Origin: Macrotis lagotis
Taxonomy: Eukaryota > Chordata > Mammalia > Peramelemorphia > Peramelidae
Direction of reading: 5' to 3'
DNA length: 64,000 bases
NCBI RefSeq assembly: GCF_037893015.1
Contig: NC_133658.1
Location: 61,609,636-61,673,635 of the forward strand
The position numbers and the translations under genes are program-made. A model generated the notes under the pieces. It searched no databases. It was given only the letters and a program-made list of their open reading frames with translations, and was not told the origin of the DNA. Shown here piece after piece: positions 32,452 through 43,612 of the stretch. Each line of letters opens with the position of its first letter. Within the stretch, counting starts at the first letter, position 1.

Positions 32452-33016
32452 CTTGGGGATGGAGCCAAGATGGCGACAAGAGAGGATCCTGTCTTAGGCG
32501 CTCTCTTATAAAACTTATAAACTAAGGACTCTAACTAAATTTTCCAGAGACAGAACCCACAGAGGGACCCAGTGAGGCAGTTCTCCTACTCAATGTAACC
32601 TGGAAAAGAGCAGAAAGGCTCTGCTCCCCGGGGTCAGAGGGGCAGCCCGCAGAGTGAAAACTTCAGCCTCCCGGAGGCAGCCCCAGGGTGCTGGGAGCCG
32701 CGGGGGAGTTTCCTGAGCTACACCCTGGGGAGCACCGGGCACAACTTGGGGGGAACAGCGGGGGACCTCTGCCACAGCGAACACATGAAGCCCAGCCCTC
32801 AGGGCACACAGAGAGCAGTGTGGTCTTTCTGCAGCCCAGATCCAGGAACAGAAGCAGGCGAAGCAGGTAAGCAGGAGCCCCCAGGGCATGAGCCCATTGA
32901 GCTGAGGGAGGGAGCAGAGAGAGACTGCCTAGCTCTGTCCTCTGTCCCTGGAACAGGACTCTGGGGCTCTGACCAGATTCAGATCCTGATGACAGTCTAG
33001 GCGCCCCCTCAGCCCC
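32452..33016 (+). promoter_or_regulatory. HAL1-like 5' leader with YY1-type site
   Basis: The element opens ggggatggagc and then CAAGATGGCG at 32466-32475, a YY1-type core about 15 bases from its 5' end, the same position class as in human L1. A GC-rich, purine-rich leader follows up to the ORF1 ATG at 33017. Open frames inside the leader (both strands) are not credible genes. Confidence 0.6.
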
Positions 33017-34246
33017 ATGGCAGAGCGGGGCACTTATGGTCATTCACAGACCAGGAGGGAGGACAGAGCCTCTCACACTGAGATCCTTGTGGGAATGTCC
33101 CAAAAGCTCAGGAAGCACCCCCAAAAACAGGATAAGTATGGGAAAATGAGCAAGCAGAGTAAAAAGAGGAACACCATTGAGAAATACTTTGCCTGTAAGC
33201 CCAAGAAGGATCAAAACACTCAGTCTGAAGATGAGGAACCACAAGCTCCAAGAAAAACAGCAATTGGGCTCAAGCTATGACAGAGCTCAAAAAAGACTTT
33301 GAAAATCAAATGAGAGAGATAGAAGAAACACTTGGAAAAGAAATGAGAGAGATGCAGGAAAAACATGGAAATGAAGTCAGCAGCTTAGTCAAGGAAATCC
33401 AAAAAAAAAATGCTGAAGAAAATAGCATGCTAAAAAGCAGCTTAGGTCAAATGGATAAAACAGTTCAAAAAGTTATTGAGGAGAAGAATGATTTAAAAAG
33501 CAGAATTGGCCAGATGGAAAAAGAGATAAGAAAGCTCTCTGAGGAAAACGAATCATTCAGACAAAGAATAGAACTCAGGGAGACTGATGAATTTACCAGA
33601 AATCAGGACTCAATACTTCAAAAGCAAAAGAATGAAAAATTAGAAGAAAATGTGAAACATCTCACTGAAAAAACAACTGATATGGAAAACAGATTTAGGA
33701 AAGATAATTTAAAAATTATTGGAATACCTGAAAGTCATGATCAGGAAAAGAGCCTTGGCATCATTTTCAAAGAATTACTACAGGAAAACTGCCCTGAAAT
33801 CCTAGAAGCAGAGGGCAAAATAGAAACGGAGAGAATCCACCAATCTCCCTGAGAAAGAGATCCAAAAAAAAACAACCCCCAGGAATATTATAGCCAAGTT
33901 CCAGAACTCCCAAGTCAAAGAGAAAATATTACAAGCAGCCAGAAGGACACAATTCAAATATCATGGAGCTGCAGTCAGGATCACACAGGACTTAGCAGCA
34001 ACTACATTAAAAGCTCATAGGGCTTGGAATACAATATACCGGAAGGCAAAAGAGCTTAGAATGCAGCCAAGAATGAACTACCCAGCAAGGCTGAACGTCC
34101 TCTTCCAGGGAAAAAGATGGACTTTCAATGAACCAGGGGAATTTCAAATGTTCCTTTTGGAATGGCCAGAGCTGAACAGAAGGTTTGATCTTCAGATACA
34201 GGACTCAGGTGAAGCATGGAGATTGGAGGAGAGAGGGGAAATATGA
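33017..34246 (+). pseudogene. Broken L1-type ORF1 of HAL1-like unit 1
   Basis: Three frame segments in order. 33017-33280 is a basic N-terminus (MAERGTYGHSQTRREDRASH, then KKRNTIEKYFACK). 33277-33852 is a long coiled coil, MTELKKDFENQMREIEETLG to LSEENESFRQRIELRE, leading into the RRM start FRKDNLKIIGIPES. The stretch up to 34246 is the C-terminal domain with LNVLFQGKRWTFNEPGEFQ and LEWPELNRRFDLQIQDSG. The frame shifts near 33250-33280 and near 33850-33880; the second follows an IHQSP and stop, next to an A9 run. Intact, it would be an RNA-binding trimeric chaperone of L1 type. Confidence 0.88.
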
Positions 34247-34727
34247 GGGACTTAATGAGGATGAGCTGCATGTATTCCTGCATAGAAAAATGACACTGAT
34301 AATACTAATATGAACCTTCTCAGTTAATAGAGCAGGTAGAGAGAGCTTTTATAGTTGAAGCACAGGAGAAAGCTGAATTCGAAGATAAAATATGGTGTAA
34401 AAATGGAGTCAATAGAAAAAAAGGGAAATGGAATGGGAGAAAGAAAAAGGAGAGGGGGAATAGTCCAAGATATTTCACATAAGATTTTTTTTTTTATTAC
34501 AATGAGCTATTGCAATGATATGGAAGGCGGAGGCAAGGGGGAATGAGGGAACCTTTGCTCTCATCAGAGATGGCTAGGAGAGGAAACAACATATATACTC
34601 AATGGGGTATAGGCATCTGGAGTAAGAAGGAGCGGGGAAGCAGGGGGAAGGGGTGGGGATGTGAATAGAGGAGAGGATGGACCATGGGGGGAGAGTGGTC
34701 AGATATAACACATTTTCTTTTTTACTT

Positions 34728-35400
34728 CTTGCAAAGGGCTGGGATTGGAAGGCCTGCCCAGGACCATGGGGCCAGGTGGATGCTGGGCTTAAGGGGTGGT
34801 ATGGGGGCTCAGGGCTTCTTGGACCCAGGACCAGGGATCTGTATGCTGAGCCAGTCAATGACCCTACAGCAGAGTCAGAGTGAAAGGAGAGAGAAAATAG
34901 AGTACCTGGTAGTGGAGAAATAAGAAAGGAGGGAGTTGCGATCAGCAATGGCAACAATGGAAAAATATGGAAGTAACTTTTTTGATGGACTTATCATAAA
35001 GAATGAGATCCACCCATGACTCAGTTATTGGTGTTGGAACAAAGACTCAAACACATTTTTTGTTATTATTATTTGGGGGAGGGTGCAGGGCAAGTGGGGC
35101 TGGATGGCCTCTGGGCCCACATAGCAGGGTGATCTTTGGGTGTCTGGGGCCGGATTTGGACCCAGGTGCTCCTGGCTCAAGGGGCAATGCTCTGTCTGCC
35201 ACCCAGCCACCCCTACTATTATTACTATTTTATTTTATTTTGGGTCTTTTTTTTCTTTTTTTGGTTTTTGCAGGGCAGTGGGGATCAGGTGGCTTGCATG
35301 TCACACGGCTGGGTGATTGTTGGGTTTACGAGGCTGGATATGGATTCGGATGCTCGTAGCTCCAGGGCTGGTGCTTCACCATTGTACCACCTGGCCATAC
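34728..35400 (+). repeat. Three antisense SINE-like modules in HAL1-like 3' region, unit 1
   Basis: Segments at about 34728-34864, 35068-35215 and 35262-35398 each align with the antisense WSINE consensus from the gcaaggcaaatgggg end to the cgccacctagc end. Examples are gtgtctggggccggatttgg and gctccagggctggtgcttca. They are much more diverged and G-richer than the free SINEs. Short (TTA)n/(TTTTA)n spacers separate the last two. Confidence 0.6.
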
Positions 35401-35577
35401 CTACAATTATTACTATTATTTTTTTATTTTAATTTTTTTCTCTCCCCTTTACTTTTTTCACCTAAGCAAGTCTATCTATATTCATGGGGGAGGAAGGGTA
35501 TTTTGTTTACTTGTAAACAAGAATATTTTATTAATGTAAAAAAAACATTTGTACAAAATGAGAATAAAAAATAAATT

Positions 35578-37671
35578 AAAAAAAATAAAAAGCAGAATTG
35601 GCCAGATGGAAAAAGAGATAAGAAAGCTCTCTGAGGAAAACAAATCATTCAGACAAAGAATAGAACTCAGGGAGACTGATGAATTTACCAGAAATCAGGA
35701 CTCAATACTTCAAAAGCAAAAGAATGAAAAATTAGAAGAAAATGTGAAACATCTCACTGAAAAAAAAACTGATATGAAAAACAGATTTAGGAAAGATAAT
35801 TTAAAAATTATTGGAATACCTGAAAGTCATGATCAGGAAAAGAGCCTTGGCATCATTTTCAAAGAATTACTACAGGAAAATTGCCCTGAAATCCTAGAAG
35901 CAGAGGGCAAAATAGAAATGGAGAGAATCCACCAATCTCCCTGAGAAAGAGATCCAAAAAAAAACAACCCCCAGGAATATTATAGCCAAGTTCCAGAACT
36001 CCCAAGTCAAAGAAAAAATATTACAAGCAGCCAGAAGGACACAATTAAAATATCATGGAGCTGCAGTCAGGATCACACAGGACTTATCAGCAACTACATT
36101 AAAAGCTCGTAGGGCTTGGAATATAATATTCCGGAAGGCAAAAGATCTTGGAATGCAACTGAAAATCAACTACCCAGCAAAACTGAACGTCCTCTTCCAG
36201 GGAAAAAGATGGACTTTCAATGAAACAGGAGAATTTCAAAGGTTCCTTTTGGAATGGCCAGAGCTGAACAGAAGGTTTGATCTTCAAATACAGGACTCAG
36301 ATGAAGCACAGAGAGTGGAGGAGAAGGGGAAAATATGAGGGACTTAATGATGATGAACTGCATGTATTCCTGTATAGAAAAACGATACTGATAATACTCA
36401 TATGAACTTTCTCAGTTAATAGAGCAGGTAGAAGGAACTTTTATAGATGAAGCACAGGAGAAAGCTGAATTCGAAGATAAAATATGGTGTAAAAATGGAG
36501 TCAATAGAAAAAAGGGAAATGTAATGGGAGAAAGAAAAAGGAGAGGGGGGGGAATAGGCCAAGATATTTCATATAATGAGATTTTTCTTTATTACAATGA
36601 GCTATTGCAATGACATGGAAGGGGGGAAGGCAAGGAGGAATGAGGGAATCTTCACTCTCATCAGAGGTGGCTAGGAGAGGAAACAGCATATATACTCAAT
36701 GGGGTACAGGCATCTGGAGTAAGAAGGGCCGGGGACAGGGGGAAGGGGTGGGGATGTGAATGGAGGAGGAGAGGATGGACCATGGGGGGAGAGTGGTCAG
36801 ATATAATACATTTTCTTTTTTACTTCTTGAAAGGGGCTGGGATTGGATGGCCTGTCTGGGACCATAGGGCCAGGTGGATGCTGGGCCTAAGGTGTGGTAT
36901 GGGGGCTCGGGGCCTCTTGGGCCTAGGGCCAGGGATCTGTCTGCTGCGCCACTCAGCTACCCTACAGCAGAGTCAGAGTGAAAGGAGAGAGAAAATATAG
37001 TACATGGTAGTGGAGAAATACGAAAGGAGTTACGATCAGCAATGGCAATGGTGGGAAAATACGGAAGTAACTTTTGTGATGGACTTATCATAAAGAATGT
37101 GATCCACATGTGACAGAGCTGGTGGTGGTCAAACACAGATTGAAGCACATTTATTATTATTATTATTATTATTATTTTAGTGGGGGTGCAGGGCAAATGG
37201 GGCTGGGTGGCCTGCCTGAGGCTGCATAGCAGGGTGATCATTAAGTGTCTGAGACTGGATTTGAACCCAGATGCTCCTAGCTCAAGGGCCAGTGCTCTAT
37301 CTGCCACCTGGCTGCCCCTACTATTATTACTATTTTATTTTATTTTGGGTCTTTTCCCCCCTTTTTTTTTGGGTTTTTGCAGGTCAGTGGGGTTGGGGTG
37401 ACTTCCATGTCACACAGCTGGGTGATTGTTGGGTGTACGGGGCCAGATGTGGGCTCAGGTGCTCCTGGCTCCAGGCCTGGTGCTCCATCCACTGCGCCAC
37501 CTGGCCATACCTACAATTATTACTATTATTTTTTTTAATTTTAATTTTTTTCTCTTCTCTTTACTTTATTGCTCAAACAAGTCTCCATTTTTTTGGGGGG
37601 GAAGGGGGTATTTTGTTTACTCTTAAACAAGAATATTTTATTAATGTATAAAAAAATACCAAAACATTATA
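35578..37671 (+). mobile_element. HAL1-like unit 2, 5'-truncated
   Basis: It begins in taaaaagcagaattggcc, directly after the A-rich tail of unit 1. The ORF1 remainder spans 35588-36338 with the same IHQSP stop and the same following frame change as unit 1. The last segment ends LQIQDSDEAQRVEEKGKI. SINE-like modules recur at about 36829-36960, 37178-37317 and 37372-37510. It ends in ttaatgtataaaaaaat. Confidence 0.82.
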
Positions 37672-38429
37672 TGAACTCAGGTAGGTACTCCTTACTCCAG
37701 GGCTGGTGCTCTATCCACTGCGCCACCTAGCCATCCCCTGCTTTTCAATTCTTATAGCATAATAGTTTTCCATTATATACCACAACCTCTTCCTAGATTT
37801 TTCCCAAAATGATGGGCATCCCTTTAATTTCCAATTTTCTGCTACTACGAAAAGAGCTGCTTTAAATATTTTTGTACAAATAAGTCCTCTTCCTCTCCCC
37901 TCCTCCCATCTCCCCTTTTTAAATCTCTTTGGGATACAGCCCTAGTAGGGGTATTGTAGGATCAAAGGGTTGTATAGCCCTTTGGACATAATTTCAAATT
38001 TTCTCCATAATTAATGGATCAGTTCATATCTCCACCAACAGTATGTTAATTAGTGTCCCAATTTTCCCTCATTCCCTCCCAACATTTATAATTTTTCTTT
38101 TCTGTCACATCAGCCAACTTGATCAGTATAAAGTGATATCTCAAGAATTATTTTAATTTACATTTCTCTTGGGTTTATTAAATAATTATTCCAGCTGTTA
38201 AGAAACTACTATTCTTTGTAATACAGTACTCAAGGAAGACTCATTTTAAACCAAATGCAACTATATAAAAACTATTTAGTGTTTATAATATTAAGCACAT
38301 GTTACATATTGAGAAAGTGAACTCCAGAAAAACATCTATTTCTGCCTCATTGACTACATTAAAGTCTTTGATTATATGAATTAAAACAAAATGTGGCAAG
38401 TCCTTAAAAAGATGGGAGTACCAGATCAT

Positions 38430-39370
38430 CTTACCTGAGTCTGTATTTGGATCAAGAAGCAACAATTAGTACCAAACATGGAACAACCAATTGGGTTAAG
38501 ATCTTTGACAAGGTTGTATATTGTCACCTTATTTAACTTATATGCAGAGTAAATTATATGAAATGCCAGGCTGGATGCACCAAAACTCAGAAAGAAAGTA
38601 TTGAGGAGAGATGTCAACAATCTCATATATGCAAATGATACCACTTTGAGGGCAGAAGGTGAAGAAGAATTAAGAAACATCTTAATGAGGGTGAAAGAGG
38701 AGAGAGAGGTGCCAAGCTGGCTTGAAGTATAACCTAAAAAAAAGAAACCCAAAATCAACCTAAGGGTCAAAGCAACTGGTCCCATCACTTCCTGGCAAAT
38801 AAGAGGGTGAAGAAATGGAAGTGTCAGATTTTACCTTTGGGGGCTCAAATATCAATGCAGACAAGTGATTGCTATTATGAAATTAAGAAATGTTTGTTCT
38901 TTAAAAGGAAAGCCATGAAAAATCTGGATAGCATATGAAAAAGCAGAAACATTACCTTGGCTCATCTAATTTTTTTTTTTTTTTAGTAGTAATGTAAGCC
39001 TCTAAGGAAAGCAGAGCACTAGAGTATTGATGCTTTTGAATTATGGTGCTCGAGAAGATTTCTGAGTTCCCTGGACAGCAAAGAGATCAAATTAATCAAA
39101 ATTTAAAAGAAATTCATTCAGATTACTCTTTGGAAGGACAAATACTAAAGTGGAAGCTTAAATATTTTGGATATATAATGAAAGCTAGTACTCGACAGAA
39201 AACAATTTGATGTTGGGAAAGATTGAAGGCAAAAGGAGACGAGGATAAAGTAGATAGACTGTGTCATGAGAACAAAGAACAAGAACTTGGACAGACTTCA
39301 AGAGATAGTGAAGAGTAAAAGGGCCTGGCATGCTAGAGTCCATAGAGAGTAGGACACAACTGAAAATCTA
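38430..39370 (+). mobile_element. RTE/BovB-type LINE 3' fragment
   Basis: Conceptual translation in pieces gives RTE reverse-transcriptase and C-terminal motifs: LFNLYAE, LIYANDTTLRAEGEEELRN (the catalytic YADD reads YAND), TFGGSNINAD, VPWTARRSN-like (SLDSKEIKLIKI here decayed) and IHSDYSLEGQILKWKLKYFG. The end tctagagtccatagagagtag-like text and gacacaactgaaaa is typical of RTE tails. It is broken by several stops and by a T-run near 38971-38984. Confidence 0.75.
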
Positions 39371-39498
39371 TATAGTATAAGGTATAAAATTTCCCATTAC
39401 ACTAATTTAAAAAGAATCTTACTTCAATTTTTTTTTTTTACTTTCCCAGAGCTTTTGCTATGTTAAAAATGTTTTAGGTTTCAAAAACCTTTCAGTAT

Positions 39499-39651
39499 GG
39501 GGCAACTAGGTGGGTCAGTGGATAGAGTACAGACCCTGGAGTCAGGAGACCTGAATTCAAAACTGACCTCAGACACTTAATAATTACATAGTTGTGTGAC
39601 CTTGGGCAACTCACTTAATTCCACTGCCTTGCAAACAAAAACCAAAAAACC
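39499..39651 (+). mobile_element. WSINE1-like SINE
   Basis: A diverged sense copy with the 16-bp duplication aaaacctttcagtatg at 39484-39499 and 39652-39667. Confidence 0.92.
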
Positions 39652-40029
39652 AAAACCTTTCAGTATGATTTTAGGGAACTGATTCAAACTCCATTTCTTC
39701 TGGCCATAAAATGTCCAAGAGGAAAAGCACACATTGTACCATTGTACCAGGTCAGTAAATACTAATAAAGTACTAATAAAGATTAGGTAGGAAACAAGAG
39801 TACAATATCTTGTCAGAAATAAAGTATCATTAAACTATCAAAATCCCCTAAGTCTAGAAGAGTTGGCCTCATCATGCTATCCAATCTCAACACTTTGCTT
39901 TATACTTACTTCACACGTAACCCTTACTTCACACATAACCTTGCACAAATCCTCATCTGTAAAACAAGGATAATAATCTCTGCATTACCTGGCAGGGTTC
40001 TTGTCTGAGATACTGTATTTAAAGTGGCT

Positions 40030-40275
40030 GAGAAGATTGCAAAGGCCCCCTAATTGAGGTCTTAAGTCCTTTCCTATTACACTCTATCCTACACAGTTCC
40101 TGCCAAAATAATTTTCCTAAAGGGCACACCTGACTATGTGATTCCCCTTAATCAATTTGAGAAATTTCTTATTGCCTCTAGAATCAAATATAAATGCTTC
40201 TTGTTTAGCTTTTAAAGACTGAGGCAACCAGGCCCAACTTATCTTTTCAGTATCATTAGATATTACTTTCCCTCT
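40030..40275 (+). mobile_element. L2 LINE fragment
   Basis: The phrases ttttcctaaagggcacacct, ctgactatgtgattcccctt, ttgcctctagaatcaaatat and ggcaaccaggcccaacttat follow the L2 3' coding end. Confidence 0.6.
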
Positions 40276-40285
40276 CACACCATAG

Positions 40286-40460
40286 CATACACCTCCTCAC
40301 AACAATCCTGGGAGGTGTATGCTATTATTACCCCATTTGAAAGAACAGGAAACTGAGGCAGACAATAAGTGGCTTACTTGTACAGGGTCACACAGTTAGT
40401 AAACATCTGAGACCAAATTCCACCTCAAATTTTACAAATTCTAAGTCCAGGGCTACTTGA
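40286..40460 (-). mobile_element. MIR-type SINE
   Basis: Antisense core: cacaacaatcctgggaggtg, gaaactgaggcagacaataa, gggtcacacagttagtaa. Confidence 0.65.
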
Positions 40461-40934
40461 TCAGGGAAAGCTTCCTAAAGTTGAGGACCTTAGAGGAGGG
40501 AGATGGATATGAATTAGCAGGGAAGATGGAAGTTCACCTGGCATAGTAGGCTGTCAAGCACTGAAGGAAACCATATCTATATCTATATCAATATATATTA
40601 TATAGAGAGAGCTTTTGCTTACACAATCACAGAATTGGAGAGTGGAAAGGGTGCAGCCATTAAGGCTAATCCATACCCAAAAGTTATCCCCACTATCAGA
40701 TACTTGAAAGACACTTCTCTAGAATTTGCTTGAAGACCTTCCAGTTGCTAAGGGGAACTCTACTATTCTACTTGATATAAAGCCTAAACTGAACTCTTTG
40801 TAAATTCTATCCTTGTTCTAACTCTAGGACCAAAATGAGACCAAATCTAACCCCTCACATGACAGTCCATTTATTTGAATGTTGTCATCCCCCTTCCCAC
40901 TTCAACCTCCTCAATCTTCTCTAGGTAAAACATA

Positions 40935-41165
40935 ATAGCACCTCACATTTATGCAGCACTTGAGATTTGCAAAGTGCTTTACATACATTATTTCATATTT
41001 GATCCTCCCCCAAACCCTGTGAGACAGGTGTTATTATTATCTGCATTTTATAGATGAGGAAAATGAGTAAATTATTTGCCCAGAGACACATGCTAAATGT
41101 CTGAGGTAGGAGTCAAAATCTAGTCAATCACTGACCATGTAGTTGGCCTACCCAGAGTCTCTGCA
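40935..41165 (-). mobile_element. MIR-type SINE
   Basis: Antisense: gatttgcaaagtgctttaca, gtgagacaggtgttattatt, ttttatagatgaggaaaatg, gcccagagacacatgctaa. Confidence 0.7.
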
Positions 41166-42674
41166 AAGAAGGGAAACAAAGTGGGTAGCACTGTGTATTA
41201 TTAAGAAGACATGAAAATCCCTTTAGATGACAATTCCTTTGGTAGAACTTCTAACATGGATCTACCCTATCTTCTTCATCAGGGATGTTCTCTTTTGGAT
41301 GTTCTTCTAGACTGTCCTACCCACAACTGAACATAATATTCCACATTTTTCTCCTTGTTGGAGAAACCTTTGTTTCTTTACAATTTCATTCTTAAGAGTT
41401 TCCCTCTTGAGCTGAATTGATCTATAGAATTTTAGTCCAAGGATCCTTTCTATTTTACTTTCAATCCTTTGAAATCTATTTTCCCCAAATATGGGTTTTA
41501 TGTATCAAACTCTACCCCATTTTCCTCTCCTCTCTCATGAACTCTAGGAGAGTATAGTCATTCCCCTTCCCACTCTGATAAGGTTCTTATTATTTAAGAA
41601 ACACTATGAAAGAGTGGGGGAAAGGGGCCCCTGGAGTCAGAGGGCCCTGACACCTGTGTGATGATAATGTATAGATTACTTGCCTTTCTTGGGTCTCAAT
41701 GAGAGAGTTGGACTATCATGTCCACTGAAGCCCCTTTTGACTCTAGACCTTAGAAACCACTTCCCGGTTAATGAGAATCATCTCCAGAACTCGTTACTCT
41801 ACTTTTCAAAGGAAGAAACTATTAGTAAGGCAAATCAGGACATTATTAGCTCCTATTTTTTTTTGGTAGAGACCATTCTAGGACTAGATAATAAAAGATC
41901 CCCATCATTACTATATCAGATTTGTTTCTTGAATTCATCTATTTCCTCCTTCTTTCCAGTGGGTGGCAGTATATTCTGAAGACAAAAATGTTTCTTTTTG
42001 GATTTCTATGCCTTCTTAATATATATGATGCTATCCAGTGCTTTTCTATGCAGAGGAAGTGGACAATGGATGTGGGACACTGCTTACATACAAGACATGA
42101 TTCATGTATTAATTTTGCTGAATTGCCTTTTTTCCTCTTTGTTTTAAGGAATAGCTCTCCAGAAGAAGAAAAAAGGAATAAATAGAAATGAAAGTGATGT
42201 AAAAATCTTAAGATATCAACAAGCATTAGGATTTAAAACAGACATAGAAATATTTACCCCTTTCCTTTTAACTATCATGATGTTCCTAGCTTCAGATTTC
42301 ATTCTACTAAGTCTAAATGATACTCAAATTGTTTCCCATGGTTAAGGCCACTGGTTATTGTTTGGTTGCCTAAACTTTGGGGTTCTTCCTGTATTACAGT
42401 TATTCCCTGTTGTATTTATCTAGGTCAATTCTCTAAATGTGATAAAATAGCTAAGTCACTTGGGTCCAAGGTCATAGAATCACTTAGTAGTAGACCATGT
42501 ACTAGAACTCTGGTCTCTTGATTACTTGAGTCCAATGCATTCAATGCTATATCCTCACCTTTAAATCTATTAGTGCTCATAAAGACTATATAGAAAGGGA
42601 AGCAAAAATTAGAAAAGGATTCTGAAACTTATGCTTCATGAAGTCTATGCTGGGAACTCCAGGGTACATTATTT

Positions 42675-42827
42675 GTTTGTTTTTAGGTTTTTACAAGGCA
42701 AACAGGGTTAAGTGGCTTGCCCAAAGCCACACAGCTAGGTAATTATTAAGTGTCTGAGACCGGATTTGAACCCAGGTACTCCTGACTCCAGGGCCGGTGC
42801 TTTATCCACTACACCACCTAGCCGCCC
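42675..42827 (-). mobile_element. WSINE1-like SINE
   Basis: Complete antisense copy with duplication ctccagggtac on both sides. Confidence 0.93.
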
Positions 42828-43423
42828 TCCAGGGTACTTTGACTATAGCATTTTAAGTTTTTTTTAAACAGTCTATGCCAGGTGGCATCCTTTCAATACT
42901 CAAATGGATCATGATCTCATTCCCTTGTACCATTCCTCTAACAGGGCAGAGCATAAATCACCTAGATCTTCTTACTACTTTACACACCCCCTTTCCTCTC
43001 CCTTCTCATCTCCTTTCTCCACCTTTAGCTGAGTATTGCTGACTCATGTAAGACACTCAGTAACTTGACCACTGGCATCTTCACTGTCTGTAATTCATGC
43101 TTGAAATTTTGCTCCTTTTCATCTGTGCCTCTCGACTTCCTTCGAACTAACAGTAAATTGTCTTTTTTTCCTTTGTTTAGTACTTGTTAACAGAAAGGAA
43201 GAATATGTACTTTAATTTGAATAAATTTCCAACAAACAATGCTTTTTATTGTCTTCAGGCAAGATAAACTCTTGTCAATTTTTAAAAACGATTAAGGAGA
43301 TCCTGGTGAGTCATTAATGTTTAAAATTTAAACCTTTTCACTTGTTTTATATTGAAAATGTCAGTAATAATTTGATTCAGTTCCTTCAGTGGCATATCAA
43401 TATGATCATCTGACAAGCATCTG

Positions 43424-43425
<2 letters not shown>

Positions 43426-43472
<47 letters not shown>
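43426..43472. repeat. (TA)n microsatellite at a SINE tail
   Basis: About 23 TA units occupy the exact place where the poly(T) of the adjoining antisense WSINE should be. Confidence 0.95.
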
Positions 43473-43480
<8 letters not shown>

Positions 43481-43612
43481 GGCAAATGGGGTTAAGTGGC
43501 CTGCCCAAGGCCACACAGCTAGGCAATTATTAAGTGTCTGAGACAGGATTTGAACCCAGGTACTCCTGACTCCAGGGCTGGTGCTTTATCCACTGTACCA
43601 CCTAGCCGCCCC
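43473..43612 (-). mobile_element. WSINE1-like SINE with TA tail
   Basis: Complete antisense copy whose tail is a TA repeat. Flanks tgacaagcatct and tgactagcatct look like a decayed duplication that encloses the TA run. Confidence 0.92.

Larger units (their letters stand above)
32452..37671 (+). mobile_element. HAL1-like (ORF1-only L1) tandem partial dimer
   Basis: A sense element sits in the WSINE with an exact 12-bp target duplication, tgaactcaggta (32440-32451 and 37672-37683). Unit 1 (32452-35577) has an L1-type 5' leader, a broken ORF1, and a 3' region with no reverse transcriptase. Unit 2 (35578-37671) repeats unit 1 from inside the ORF1 coiled coil (matching 33495 onward) to the 3' end. 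The lack of any ORF2 in both units fits the half-L1 (HAL1) class known in mammals, including marsupials. The subfamily name is not known to me. Confidence 0.82.
32348..37738 (-). mobile_element. WSINE1-like SINE split by a 5.2-kb insertion
   Basis: The poly(T) half runs to 32451 (ttgaactcaggta). The remainder (ggtactccttactccaggg to gccatcccc) runs from 37684. The SINE's own target duplication tgcttttcaattctt is at 32333-32347 and 37739-37753. Confidence 0.92.
31975..38200 (-). mobile_element. L1 3' end, split by WSINE and HAL1-like element
   Basis: The left part (31975-32347) and right part (37739-about 38200) are contiguous in the L1 3' region read antisense. The right part has the phrases cctttgggatacagccctagt (L1 antisense), atatctccaccaacagtatg and ccaacttgatcagtataaag. 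The split was made by one WSINE insertion, later enlarged by the HAL1-like insertion. Confidence 0.7.

Noticed and set aside
32590-33043. Open frames on the - strand over the HAL1-like leader
   Set aside because: They lie in the GC-rich leader of a retroelement, with no splice context or domain.
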